Of a stretch of DNA of 64,000 bases, positions 1-12,318 are shown piece after piece; within the stretch, counting starts at the first letter, position 1, and the number at the start of each line of letters is the position of its first letter. A program made the position numbers and the translations under genes. Source of the stretch: Atrina japonica. Its lineage: Eukaryota > Mollusca > Bivalvia > Pterioida > Pinnidae. The stretch covers positions 728,501 through 792,500 of the forward strand of contig BROG01000259.1 in NCBI GenBank assembly GCA_030159075.1. The letters are read 5' to 3'. The notes beneath the pieces are model-generated. The model had not been told where the DNA came from. It saw nothing but the letters and a program-made list of their open reading frames with translations, and ran no database searches.

Positions 1-160
1 AGTACACATATAAAAGTCTCTATACCTGAGTGGTCAGAGCAGTAAGGGTTAGCTATTTCATCCCCGCGGACCATAATAGACTGGCCTAACACAATAGAAA
101 CAAAAAAAAACACTTTCATGTTACAGGGGGTGTTAAAGCACAACACTTCCAATCAATATA

Positions 161-400
161 GGTTCTAGCACTACTGGAGCCTAGGGTGATTCTGTTTAGA
201 GTTAGTTCTGCCAGTTAATATCAAAAAGGCAGGTTCTATCCCCACTGGAGCCTACACTGATACTGTGGAAAGTTAAATCTGCCAGTTACATGTAACTTCA
301 GGAAGGCAAGTTCTAGGCCCACTGGAACCTAGGCTGATACTGTGCAGAGCTAGTTCTGCCAGTTAACTTCAGGAAGGCGGGTTCTAATTACCCCACTGTT
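161..400. repeat. Short minisatellite, about 72-bp unit, just over three copies
   Basis: Units begin GGTTCTA or AGTTCTA at 161, 232, 309 and 380, the last one truncated. Each contains a CCACTGGA-CCTA segment and a later TCTGCCAGTTA segment. Units are 71-77 bp and moderately diverged. The array lies in the presumed intron upstream of the first visible sall exon. Confidence 0.85.
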
Positions 401-2298
401 CATTCAAGAATTTGGAAGAACCAAATTATCAAAGACTTTTATAAACATATTTTATGTATTGTTGTATCTCTTTTAGAATATGTATTAAGAACTGCTGACA
501 TCCTTGTACAAGCAGTTTTTATTTGATTTGAAAGATTGCATCTGAAAACTTGAAATATACTGAATTAGATTTTTTTCTTTTTTTTTCTTCTCTGTTTAAC
601 TTTCAACTCTGGCCCATTTCTTTCATCTAATGAACTGAAAGCTACATTCATAGTCTTTGATATAAAGAAACATATGCGAGAAATCATACATATTTTGGTA
701 TATTTTGCTATAGAGCATTGAAAATCTCAAACTTGATGGTAGGGAAATAATGAACAGATAACATCTGGGTGCCAATGAATGTCAGGCTATTTTCTCTAGT
801 GTTGAAAACCAACTATCAGATGCTGTGCCTATACACTCTGTAGAATCAGATACATCTCCCTTACAACTGAGATATTAGATTCTGTAAAATAAGAACAATC
901 AATTTACAATTCCCATAGCTCTTTAGACATTGTTGTGATTTAGCACTTTCTGAAGGGTTTTTAGGTTGTGCATTTTAATTACATTTCTAAATGCCTGTTC
1001 TAATTACCCTATAATACATTGAGATATTTTTTTCTAAAACTGTAGGCTTAACAATTATAGTTGCATCTTTTCATTGAATGGGACTTGCTCAGAAATGATA
1101 TGTGGATCCTTTCATTAAAGAGAAATATAGAGAAATGATCATTCCAAATTTAAGAAATTTCACAGGAAAACAAATCTAAGAAATTCCACAGGGAAAATCA
1201 CTAGGCATGATCTTGTACATAAATATCTTTCAATTTATTCTTTCTACAATTTTATGAAATCTGTTAGGTTTTTTTTATGGAAAAAGTCTATATATAGCTT
1301 GAGATATTGTCTAAATTTCTCTGATATAAGAAGGTAAGGCATGTGTCAACTGTACTTGCCAATACTGCAGTGATGTTTATTTATAGTCCACAGGTTGGGG
1401 TTATTCAGTACAGATAAATATTTCTTTATACTTTCATGGTCACTTTACTAACTGTACAAAACTCGACATAAATCTCATTTTCCTTGCCTTTTGAAGTCTT
1501 TTAAAAAATCTGACAGCTTGATCCCACTTCAGTTATGTGTACCAAGTTGTTCTTTTTTTTTTTATTCTTTATTTATTTTTTGGTGTTTGTTTTTTGTTGT
1601 ATCTTTAAGGTCTTCCGTTTAGCTAGAATTAGCACCTTGTGTATACTGTACAGCATAACACAGGCCCTGTTTTTAGTCGGTACCATGATGTACCATGTTG
1701 CAAACAGTGAACCATAGTTTAAACAAATTGAGGAGATCAGATTTTAAACTTCTGTTAAAAATGACAATGAAAAAATGATGGATATAAATCTCTCCTGCAC
1801 AAATGTTTTCTCAGATGTTTATAGAAATATATGTTTGATGGCACTCAGATTTTTACGCAGATTATCACAAATAATGATTTTTTTTTCTTCCTGCATTTCG
1901 AAAAATAATCAACCAGCGCAGATGTTTCTAGACATCAGTTGGAAAATAAATTCTTGACATGATTCAGCTTAATGCCAACGTCTTGTAGATTTTTTGGATA
2001 TATAATTCCATATTAACATACTTCCAATAAATAAAATTCAAGAGAAAAGATTTGATGGTATATAATTGCCCTTTTTATTTGCCATGAAATCTGGAGTTTT
2101 TGAGTTTTTTATGAAGTAAAATGTAGCTTATTAACTTCTGGTGTTTGATATGACCTCATGTACAGTTTGATATAACTACATGTTTGGCATGGGGTCATAA
2201 TTTAAAGTTCAAAGGTCAATTATGTGTGTGTTTATTGGAAATAACTAATTTAAAGATTTATATATCACATGACCGTGCCGAATCTACATATATTGGTT
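401..2298. other. AT-rich non-coding DNA upstream of the first visible sall exon
   Basis: Probably intron sequence of sall. Short open frames near 1535-1957 are low-complexity (Phe-rich) and show no family features, and no Spalt N-terminal sequence is present. Nothing else was recognised. Confidence 0.6.
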
Positions 2299-2592
2299 GT
2301 CATAAAGTCATATTGCCTATTGACAAAGTCATATATTTATGATTTCATGACAAAGTCACATTAATAAACATGACAAAGTATATAGTATGACAAAATCATA
2401 ATATATATTGATTGTGTAATGACAAAGTCATATTAATCATCTTATGACAAAGTACACGTACCTCATTACAAGGTCATATATAACTGGTACATGTATGCCA
2501 TAACAAAGTCATATTTATTGATCATCTCACGACAAAAGGACTGAATAACCAAGTCATATCTAGGTATTCTTTCATGGCAAAGTCATATCTTG
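2299..2592. repeat. Degenerate array of TGACAAAGTCATAT units
   Basis: About twelve irregularly spaced copies, roughly 20-35 bp apart, of a motif based on TGACAAAGTCATAT. Better copies lie near 2320, 2348, 2419 and 2575. The core TGAC-AAA-GTCA is a perfect dyad. The array ends about 160 bp before the acceptor of the sall exon at 2756. Confidence 0.8.
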
Positions 2593-2755
2593 ACTTTGAA
2601 GTTATTTAGGAGATTATAAATCACAGTTTACCCTGCAGTTTACCTGTATCAAGGTTTACGAACATAATACTTCCGTCGTTATATCATGTGCTTTTTTGAC
2701 ATTATCATCCTTATTAGATACCTTTGTAATATGTTCTCTTTCTATTCCTTTGCAG

Positions 2756-2872
2756 TAGTTGAAAGATCTCAGTATGTGAGTGAGGATCCGTTTTTCCGTC
2801 ACAAGTGCCGACTTTGTCACAAGGTGTTCGGTAGTGACAGTGCCCTCCAGATACACATCAGATCACACACAG
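2756..2872 (+). CDS. sall: Spalt-like zinc-finger protein, internal exon (first finger of pair 1)
   Basis: This internal exon encodes [17 protein letters not shown] followed by a complete C2H2 finger at 2806-2868 (C-x2-C-x12-H-x3-H, with the core [12 protein letters not shown]). That sequence is characteristic of the first finger of the first double finger in Spalt/SALL nuclear transcription factors. The acceptor is a pyrimidine-rich tract ending TTTGCAG at 2755. The donor is CAG/GTAAGC after 2872. The exon starts with two bases that complete a codon and ends with one base of the glycine codon of the inter-finger TGER linker. Joining it to 12319 gives an unbroken HTGERPFKC linker, which confirms both splice sites. 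An open frame continues upstream through the acceptor, but its ATG lies in the intron and is not a credible start. Earlier exons, including the N-terminal C2HC finger and any glutamine-rich segment, are outside the window. The family assignment is secure; orthology to a single vertebrate SALL is not implied. Confidence 0.93.
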
Positions 2873-2903
2873 GTAAGCTGAATAGAAGACACCTCAACAA
2901 ACC

Positions 2904-2906
<3 letters not shown>

Positions 2907-2991
<85 letters not shown>

Positions 2992-2995
2992 TATA
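2907..2995. repeat. (TA)n microsatellite near the sall donor
   Basis: About 89 bp of alternating AT with two single-base interruptions, starting 34 bp after the exon donor at 2872. A MITE-like element follows immediately. Confidence 0.97.
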
Positions 2996-3007
2996 CACAC
3001 ACATACA

Positions 3008-3187
3008 CAGTTAAACCTTCCCTAAAGACCACCTGGCTTAGGCGACCACCTTCCATTTCAGACCATAAATTTCCAGTCTCTTGATAAATTATTTAGAAGG
3101 TACATGTACAGTACCTATGATTCAAGAGACCATCTCACTTATCAGATCACTTTGAGACAGTGTGGTCTGAATAATGAGGTTCCACTG
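3008..3187. mobile_element. MITE family A, copy 1 (TIR CAGTGGAACCTC-type, TA target)
   Basis: The left end, CAGTTAAACCTTCCC, and the right end, GAGGTTCCACTG followed by TA, are diverged terminal inverted repeats. The interior has paired 'gaccacct' and 'agaccatctcac' segments. The element has no coding capacity. Ends of the form CAGT-AACCTC at TA sites suggest a Tc1/mariner pogo-Tigger-like origin; that superfamily call is inferred. Confidence 0.7.
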
Positions 3188-4316
3188 TATATATGTAAAC
3201 ACACACACACACACCAGGAAGTTACTGGCTTTCACCACCTGCCATATATCCGTAAACTGTTTCCTAATCATATTGTGTACCTGTACATTTACTGTAATTG
3301 ACAGTTGATACAGATCTATTACCTGGGAACCAGGGTGATAATCTGTATCACCTCTACCTTTGCACATACACAGGAAATGACATCACATCCTCTCCTGTTG
3401 ATGCCAAACTGTTTACTATACTAACTTCCTCCCATCTTTCTCCACCTGGACCTTACCTGGATTTACCTTCAGATTTTATATAATTGCTATCTTAACCATT
3501 TGTTGAATCATTAACAGAGAGTTATAGTTGTATTCTATACAAGATAATTAGGGAATATAGGGGTTAGACTTCAGTGGTTTTGGAAGTTTGCTTTATTCAG
3601 CTTTTGCATGGTTTCTTATTAAGGCATGGAAGCAGTTGTCTTGCTGAAGAAAACCTTCATTCATCTCACAGGTGTAAAAACTAATTATCAGGTATATGAT
3701 TGGTATAGGTGTGATTTTCTTGGTGGTAAACCAGTATATTGGAAGTGGTCAGCTGATGTAAGTTGCACTTTGGGATAGTACATAATGGCTCAAGTTTGTC
3801 ACTTTCTGTATAGGTAGGCGAAGATTACCTATAAATGATACAAAGTATTTCATTACGGATTGTTTCTATGATTGACCAATCATTTGTAGAGTCTCTGATC
3901 TGACACCTTTTTTAACTTCTGAATCAGAGAGTCTTGCAAATGAGACTTTAACCTGTCAGTCCTTCAGAACCATAATAGACTTGTCTAAACAATATAGAAG
4001 AGCATTCCATTTAGATACTTTGGTGTGGTGTAGTTAAAATCGGGGTTCCGTGTTAAGATTGGTTTGCTTGGTGACTTTTCCATTTACGTAAATGATTTTC
4101 AGTAGGATTAAAAACTACATGTATCTTGAAACAAACAAAATAAAAATCAGAACGTTCTTATTTACAGACAAATCCTTCCAATTTGCAAACCAGATTCGTT
4201 CTTTTATTTCAATGGTGTTCTTTTCCTGCCATTTCCTCCCAATGTATTTTGACCATCTCCACCATCTCTCAGGTGATACCAGTAAAGCTTTGTTCAAGAT
4301 GTCTCTCTGTATGGTC
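3188..4316. other. Intron segment without recognised features
   Basis: Single-copy-looking AT-rich sequence. A short (CA)n lies near 3199-3214, and a small stretch near 3965-4000 resembles sequence near 70-105 (ACCATAATAGACT). No coding signal is seen. Confidence 0.5.
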
Positions 4317-4408
4317 TTAACCCATCAACCCCTGAAAAACAGTGGACTCTTCTGTAAATCAGTGACTTAGACCAGTCCAAATGTGTCTTTAGGGGGTGAA
4401 TGGGTTAA
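4317..4408. mobile_element. piggyBac-like MITE family C, copy 1 (with TTAA duplication)
   Basis: TTAA at 4317-4320 and 4405-4408 flank an 84-bp element with ends CCCATCAACCCC and GGGGTGAATGGG. These are near-perfect inverted repeats starting CCC and ending GGG. TTAA target duplication with CCC...GGG ends is the piggyBac signature. It is non-coding. Confidence 0.8.
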
Positions 4409-5098
4409 GGTTCCTCTAATTGGAGTGTCATCATTGATGATGAATAACCTGGGTGCCACAGCAAAACGACTATGACTGTTGATTTTTTACCTGTAAAAGT
4501 TACAATTAATACCTGACAAATTACCTTTACTAATTACCCACACTTCGGATAATTTTTTTCCCTCATTTGTCAACCATGTGACCACCTAATTCCACCACAG
4601 AACACATCACCTCTGTCATCATTATTTTGTTTATTAATTAAGTCCATGCTCATGCTGTTTTGCTATTGCGCTTTGATGAGATATTGACAAGAAATTATGA
4701 GATAGATTGTAGGACATTTTCATAAATTAATTGTGTTTGTTGTCAGCTCTGAAGTTGATTGCTTGTTACTTTCATGAGGTATGGGATTAAAAAACACACA
4801 CACACACCGTAAATACATTTGACAATTATCTAATGTCTTATTTGACTTCTAAAAAGGTTTAGTCATCCCAGAATGGTTTTTGTGGTTTTACTTAGTAATA
4901 ATTTCAAAACAGGAAAATTCCCATAAATTTTTCATAAAGCATCAGGTGTAGTTTTAAAAGTGACACAAATATATTAGGGTACTTTATGTGGTGTAATAAA
5001 TCTTCCATGAAATTTTCATATGCAAAAAAAAAAAAACAGACTGTGTACCTTATATGCGTCATTTGCTGCATTTCCATGCAGTTGAGGTTTAGAAGATT

Positions 5099-5106
5099 AT
5101 ATATAT

Positions 5107-5147
<41 letters not shown>
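5099..5147. repeat. (TA)n microsatellite abutting a MITE
   Basis: Alternating AT of about 49 bp that runs directly into the left TIR of the family B MITE. Confidence 0.95.
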
Positions 5148-5150
<3 letters not shown>

Positions 5151-5326
5151 TGAAACCTGTATATAGGGGCCATGCAAGGGACCAGAAAATATTGACCTTT
5201 ATGTGCAGGTGACCCTTATACACAGATTCAATTTAGTTGAAGTATGCAGTTAAGGGACTTGAAAAAACTGGCCTTTATAGACAGGTAATCCTTATATAGA
5301 GGTGGCCACTATAGCAGGTTTTACTG
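5148..5326. mobile_element. MITE family B, copy 1 (179 bp)
   Basis: The ends CAGTGAAACCTGTATATAG and the inverted counterpart CTATAGCAGGTTTTACTG are flanked by TA. The interior carries 'ggggcca', 'gacctttat' and 'ggcctttatagacaggt' segments shared with copies at 25.4, 34.2 and 54.7 kb. No coding potential. Confidence 0.85.
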
Positions 5327-7238
5327 TATATATATATATATATATGGTATCTCTTATAGTTTTGTTGATCATCAACATATAGGGTCCTTTAGAGACAAAC
5401 GTATGTAAAGGTGCTATTACTGACAGGTTTCCAAATACATAATGCCTTACACTAATATATTGATGTGTCTTTGGGTTTTATGGATGATAAGAATTAAAAA
5501 ATATTGTATAATTATTAGCTGTTTATTTATTTATTTATTTATTTATTAGTGACAGGAATGGGTCATTGTTTCTGTACAGTGCATGTTATTCCTGCAGTGC
5601 TATAAAATTTTGATGTGTAATTTTTTAAATTGGACTTAAAGACAATGTATATTATGATATAAAAATGCAGTAGAACTCATAAAGAAATTATCCTGTTTAG
5701 GCATATGCGGTTTATCTCCATTTACTTTTACCAAAAAAATTATTTGGGAGTTTTCAGTTATTTGATACAAAACGTTTGAAATAAATCATTTTATTACAAG
5801 AAATGAATCCCAGCATTTAAATTCATCTTGGACAGTTGAATATAGAAATTATGATTTATTACTATGTAGGATCGAATAGAATGGTGACACTCATAAATTG
5901 ATTCTGTAACAGTGTAAATAAAACTTTCTTATTGCATAAGACATCATAAAAAACTTACATGAACGTACAGGAGAAAATTATTATAAAGGTGAAACTCTGA
6001 GAGACAGGCTTTAATAATACGTTTGTAACTGTAGTTTTTATGGTGAAATTCGATCATTTATAAGAATGTTTTATATCAAATAAAAAGTCCATCTTGGATT
6101 TAATATAATAGAGAGTGCATAAAGGTAAAGCAAAAAAAAAAAAGAAGAAAAGAACCATGTAAGACACCGATGTAGGACAGATCTGTGAAGTGTTTTTAGA
6201 ACAAAACACAATGTACTGGAAACCCCATATTCAGTGGAGAATGAGAGAATTTCATTAAGTTACTGTTAGTTTGTGTCTTCTTGATCCCGTGACAGTGACC
6301 ATATATCTATGACCCTCAATGAGAAAGCACTTGCTCCGTCGGTACATATATGATAAGTGTGGTGGGTAAACCGATTATATGTCTCCGTTATACACTCACT
6401 TTTGCCAGCTTTTCAGCCATGGCTTGATCACAATTCGTTACTCACCTAAAACAAATTCCATTGAACTTAAAACTTTACTCAACTTTTGTGTGGAATATTA
6501 AAAAAAACAAAAAAAGAAAGAACAAAAAATGATGGGCAATTAGTTGTTGTTTTTTTTTTCGGAAGATAATTCTTGTCTATAAAAAGCATGGTATTCTAAA
6601 AACAATAAGTCGGTCGGACCAGATAAAATGTTTAGTAATAATTACGTATGCAAGTGATGACGGGCACGAGTAGAATTTCTAATTAAAGTTGTCTTTCATA
6701 ATGGTGGAAAAAAAACTTGCCAGTAATTAGATTATTGAAAATTTATGGTAAAGTAGAAATTCCTAGGAATATTAATTGCCGTTCCTCGTTGAAATTACGG
6801 AAAGTTATTTCTCCAATGTCCATGAAATGATGTCAGTTCATTAGTTAGGGGTAGGCCGATGAAATACTGAGAATTAAATTACTAGATTAGCAGCCCAAAT
6901 GATAAATTTGAGAAAGAATAGCTAGATCAATACAAAAAATGAATTAAGTTCTCTCAGTGTTGTGTCACCCGACTCGTGTCCTCGCACGATTATGTCCTCA
7001 TGTAATTCACTTAGAAAATAGTATAAAAAGTAGGAAAGTCCAAGAAAGAATTTTATTTGAATCAAAATATGTACAATTTTAAGACCAAAAAAGTTCACAG
7101 GAATAAAAATTAGGGGTGGTAACGGGCTAATTATTACCAAATGTCGTTAATTGGATTTGTTTTACAAGAAACCAGTGTAAGATTGCTTCATGACGTTCAT
7201 GTGCTACTTCTGAAATAAGGACCCGACAAAAACTTGTG
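5327..7238. other. Intron segment without recognised features
   Basis: AT-rich sequence with a (TTTA)n tract near 5520-5549 and short A and T runs. No coding signal. Confidence 0.5.
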
Positions 7239-7329
7239 TTAATTCATTCACCCCTTAAGACACATTTGGACTGATGTAATTAATTGATTTACAGAATAGT
7301 CCATTGTTTTTCAGGGGTTGATGAGTTAA
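7239..7329. mobile_element. piggyBac-like MITE family C, copy 2
   Basis: TTAA at 7239-7242 and 7326-7329 flank an 83-bp element with TTCATTCACCCC at the left and GGGGTTGATGAG at the right. It is inverted relative to copy 1 and shares the internal ACACATTTGGACT segment. Confidence 0.8.
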
Positions 7330-8980
7330 ACACACACACGCGCGCGCACCACTCATTTGTAACTATGTTGATTCTGTGCGTCTTTTTTTATTCTGCATTC
7401 CCGGGTCCTTGAAAGCTTGACGACACTCCGAGGTTTCTTTGTGTCATAAAATGCTTACTTCGTATAATCTGAAACTTTAATTCTAAACTCAGAAATAGTC
7501 CAGGAGATATTGTATAAAATATCTTATCTTCCAGATTTTGACTTTCATAACATTTGAACAGAAAACGCGAATGTTTTTTTTTTCTTGCCAGTTCACGAGC
7601 CAGATGTTGAAACACTTTGAATGCACTTTTACATCAACTTTAATTTTAAAAAGGGGAATATGTTATATATATACCGCATATAGTTCTCCTTACTTTCACT
7701 TGTAATGTCGTGGTTTGATATCTCTTGTATTTATCAAATTTACATAAGAGAAAGTTGTTCTAACTTCTTGTAAGGAAAAAACGTGGTTTGAATGAATTCC
7801 GAGTATTGGTTAGCCACAGCTGATGAAATCTTTGTGACAGAAACGATCTTCCTGGGCAAATATTTCGGGCTTTCATTCAAGCCTTTATCTTGATATTATA
7901 TGTCTGTTGTGCAAACCCAGTTCTTTCTACTTGCAGTAAATGTGAAAATTTGTATGTGTTGGTGAACTAAAGCTGTTCTTATAACCTGTTGCCATCTCAG
8001 TGTAAGGTCTCGCTGTTGGAAATAAACTAACATTGGCATTCTGACGTAATGGGGGTTGGATCGTTTGAGTCTTTGATGGTTTTGTTACCATATTGAAAAT
8101 GACATTGTTTCAGACGATGAAGGATTTTGGTTGTCTTTAGTCGACTTTAAAGATGTCATCAAATGGTCATTTCCTCCATTCCTCGCAAGGAATTATCCAA
8201 CTTGCACTAGATCCGATAATTATGGCGGTCACGGATTGGTTAAGATACAAGTGAGCATCCCATATAGCAGGTGCTTGTCTGACAAGACGGATGAACGATG
8301 ACGAGAAATTAAAATTGGTTAAATGTGATAAAATGATTTGGGGGATCAAATTGGCGGATTACGCCTCGTATCTATATGAATGGTTTTAGGGGTCTTTATG
8401 TAATACGCCTTGCCGTTGTTTAATGAAATATTTCCACGATGGAAAGGGGATAGAATGTTTCAAGGAGAACTTGAAGTGTTTTTGAATAAGAAAGTATGGA
8501 ACTATCACCCCTGTGAGAGTGCTTCGTGCAGATGTTGGTTAAGATTTCATTTTAGACATCTTACGTTCTGCAATAACACTTTAAAAATTTACATTAGAAT
8601 TATAATATTTAGAAGCGTTTTGAATACAAAAATGTTCCGTCATTTTGGGTATGATTCGGAATTTGTAAAGATTTACATGAATTAGAAAGGCCAATGTATA
8701 TTTCTTGGTGCGGTATTGGAGTGACGAGATTTTTCAATAAGCATAAGAAAAGGGGTATTATATCCGTAAATGACACATATCTTATGAAATTGTGGGAAAG
8801 ACTCTAAAAATTGATATATGGTTCATTGTGAAAAAAATCTTTATTTATTGTCCTAGTGATCCATGAAATATGGGATAATCTTTTTGTAAACGCAGACAAT
8901 GGACGAATCCGTCCACATCGTATACTAGTTTAACAAAAGCCACCCTCGTTAAGTGTTCTGACAGTTTTAATCGATGACGC

Positions 8981-8983
<3 letters not shown>
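7330..8983. other. Intron segment without recognised features
   Basis: Mixed-composition sequence. A 91-codon open frame at 8410-8685 has no recognisable domain and lacks support. No splice-flanked exon resembling Spalt sequence is seen. Confidence 0.45.

Positions 8984-9074
<91 letters not shown>
8984..9074. repeat. (CT)n microsatellite
   Basis: Uninterrupted CT dinucleotide run of about 90 bp in the sall intron. Confidence 0.99.
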
Positions 9075-9078
<4 letters not shown>

Positions 9079-9331
9079 TAACTTTCATAACGACTAGTTT
9101 ATTTTCATTTCAACCTGTTCAATTGCCATTCTTCCACAAATTATGTTATGGTCTCGAAATGATATCATCTAGAATGAATATTTTTATTATATTTGATTTA
9201 ATATTTACTTGCAAAAAGAATTATTTTTCATTTTATAAATTTGTCACACAATAAATAACTCATAAACTTTTACAACTATTTATAAATTGACAAAATATGT
9301 AGTTGAAGACTAGCATTTTATTTCCTTTTTA

Positions 9332-9333
<2 letters not shown>

Positions 9334-9378
<45 letters not shown>
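9334..9378. repeat. (TA)n microsatellite
   Basis: About 45 bp of alternating AT in the sall intron. Confidence 0.97.
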
Positions 9379-9381
<3 letters not shown>

Positions 9382-10976
9382 GTTTACCGCTGTGATGCGA
9401 TTAGTGATTAAAACACAGAGGAAATATGATAGGGATGAAATTCATATCTACAAAATACAGGGTTTTAAACGGGCACCTGTTATTTGGTCAAGACACAAAG
9501 CCGCACCTGTACGATGTTGATACTTGTTCACAAACATAAAACACATTTGATACTTAAAGATATTAAATTTTCTCATAAATTCAAAACACACTTTAAAAAT
9601 TCATCAAGAAAATATCCATCTCATTACCATAAACGTGGGTTTGAAATTACTTTTGGCATTGATGGAAGGTCACGTCCACCTGTGGAGTAGGATTCTTTTG
9701 AGAATAAATAATGACCAAATTTTAATTCTGGTTGGAGATGAATTAAAGAGATCAAAATGTAGGAAATATCACCTTATTATTTATGGGTACAAATAAAATC
9801 TGACATGGTCATAAAAGACGGCAACGCTCAATAGAATGTTGTATAATTTGAAACGGTCAGTTGAGCTTGACCAGTGCTAATTATATTCATGTCATTATTT
9901 TTCCATTCCGTGATTGAAATTTAGCTGCATGAATTCCTACAGTTCCGTTTATCATCCATGAAGATCAAGAAATATGTCCATCACTTTGTTATAATTGGCC
10001 CGTGCCCTTTGAAAAAGAAAATTTATTGAAAAGGTCGCTCCTATGTCGCGTTTACATTATCATACAACATTATAACAATAAAGACGGGAAATATTTCATT
10101 AGCAATAAACGACCAAGTGGTCATTTCAAATTGAAATAAGACCTCGGCAGTTCTTGTGTGGCGTGTTAAGATTTACGCGCTGGGTCAACAAGAATTATGC
10201 AATAACTTAGGACAACCAAAGGAAAACTTTTAATACCGGCCATAAATAAATGCCAGAGGCCGCAGAACGCATATTTGTCAATGTTTGCTTATAGTTTTGA
10301 ATTGAAATGAAAAGAAATTAGTTCAATAGATGCGTTGTTTATTTAACGATATCCATTTTCATATAGGATAGTCCGTGTTATGGTTTAAGACATCTTATAA
10401 ATTGGATAAACATGAAAAGATCGCCAATTATCTAATTGAAATGCTGAACATAAAAGAGAGAGCGAAGAAACACGAAACCCTCTTAACTTTTTCCCCAATA
10501 ATTAATACATATTTGATGTCTATACTCATTTCGTGGGTGAGCAGAGATGAAAATAATTCATATTAAAGTAAATGAAACATAACGAGAACATCTGCAGGTT
10601 CAGCTTTGGAGACGGTTTAAATGGCAGTGCTGATAAAACAGGCGCATATTTTGATAAGTCGGCTGACGGTCCGATGGTCAACAATCCCCATATGAAAATC
10701 CAATGTCAACGTAACCGAATAGATTTCTACAGATGTTATGCAAGAAAATTATTATGGCGATCGCAAATATTACTATACCGTTTAATGCATAGTTATTCAT
10801 AACAAAATATTTTGATTTCGTATTAATAGATATTATGATAAGAAAAATTAGTCCTGTATACGCTCGACTCGACTTAGATCGAAATGAAATTTCCTTTTAT
10901 TGTGATCTAGTAATGGACTATTTATGATAATTCTGAACAGATAAAGCATTTCCTATGTGTTTAAACTACAAGTACT

Positions 10977-10980
<4 letters not shown>
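9379..10980. other. Intron segment without recognised features
   Basis: AT-rich sequence with no recognised coding or repeat structure. Short open frames here are not supported. Confidence 0.45.

Positions 10981-11057
<77 letters not shown>
10981..11057. repeat. (CT)n microsatellite
   Basis: Uninterrupted CT run of 77 bp in the sall intron. Confidence 0.99.
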
Positions 11058-11059
<2 letters not shown>

Positions 11060-12290
11060 ACATACGCACATTTTAGTTTGGTTTTATGCAGTATATTATA
11101 TATATGGTAATAGTATGCATTGTCATGCAGTTTGGAGAGATATACAAACAGGAAAACAGAATAAAGTAAACTCATTGAGTTCCCCAAAATACGTAATAAT
11201 TAATAAAATGTATAACAACAGGAACTATTTAGAATCGCAGGCAGTCCTATCGCCAATCTGTTGTAAGATGATATTTAGAGAGACTGATGGTGCAAAGTCC
11301 AATCTACTGTCTATGTGTACGAGTTTAACACACACACACATACACATATATATTTAATCTTGAAATCTTGTTAAAATCTTTTAAATCATTTGTAGTCATT
11401 CAGTAAATGTGTTTGTGTCGCTACTTTATTGATAGTAAAAAAGCAACTGATGGCCGTTAAGTTCAGATACGTGTCTTTCTGTCGCTCTCTCTCACACATT
11501 TACGCTTATTCTTTGTATCTTTATCAGCCAGCATCACTTCCACTTTTCACTATAAAATATTTGATAGAGAAATAAAACACATAGCTTATTTTATTTACGA
11601 GTCAATTAGCAAAGAAATCTTGAGAAGATGCAATCCTATAGGAACGATAGGAGTCTAAATATAATGAGAGGGGAAAAAGAGCTTTTCTTGGTTATCATTC
11701 ATGACGTGGTGTACATAAAATGACATTCGAACAAGATGTCTGCCGAAATTGGCAGCGGCATCAGGGCAGCTGCAAATCATTGAATTTAAAATATGTGTAT
11801 GCTAGATGACGTGAAATGCTGAATTAATTATCTTTTCCAATCTTTAAGTGATTCCATATTTTTATTTAACCTTGCATCATAACAGATTATGCAAAATGCG
11901 AAATCAGACTAAAGTTTCCATATGTGAAATTCAAATATTTTCATTGATAGCAGAAGCTATGAAGGCCTTCCGTGTTTTTATTCATTTATCTGGTATCTTG
12001 AAACTTTACACCTCAACAGTAACTCATTAATGATTTCTTGACATTAGCTAGTCTTGTTAATTGATAATCCCATCGTATTTAATGCTAAACATGTATTTGT
12101 ATAGTCCGTCATGTGGTCCAATGTTGAGCCAGACTTTTGCTGCCATATTATATGACGATAATAACAATAATGATGGTAACAATGATCTTGAATTCATAAC
12201 ATTTTGAATATGAAAAGATCGATCATAATTCCTGCCAAATATAGACTTTTAGATACATGTAATTAGTTTGGAAATTTATTTCTGTCAGTA
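11058..12290. other. Distal intron segment without recognised features
   Basis: AT-rich sequence with a small (CA)n/(TA)n tract near 11328-11355. No exon-like segment is seen before the acceptor of the terminal sall exon. Confidence 0.45.
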
Positions 12291-12318
12291 GTGTATATAT
12301 TTTGTTTTCTTTTTTCAG

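Larger units (their letters stand above)
2873..12318 (+). other. 9.4-kb sall intron splitting a zinc-finger linker
   Basis: The intron runs from GTAAGC to a strong polypyrimidine tract and CAG. It interrupts the glycine codon of the linker between the two fingers of pair 1 (phase 1). It contains MITEs, (TA)n and (CT)n runs, and otherwise AT-rich sequence with no ORF resembling a protein I recognise. Long introns of developmental regulators often hold enhancers, but none can be identified here by eye. Confidence 0.93.

Noticed and set aside
1535..1957. Two 60-codon frames upstream of the sall exon as possible upstream exons
   Set aside because: They are low-complexity, Phe-rich or unremarkable; neither contains Spalt N-terminal motifs nor a phase-compatible donor that I can see.
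2686..3084. 132-codon frame read straight through the first visible sall exon
   Set aside because: The frame passes the GTAAGC donor into a (TA)n run; only 2756-2872 is coding.
12291..12318. ATG-initiated start of the long sall frame (MYIFCFLFS)
   Set aside because: These codons are intron sequence: the polypyrimidine tract and CAG acceptor end at 12318, and joining to the exon at 2756-2872 restores the Spalt TGER linker.
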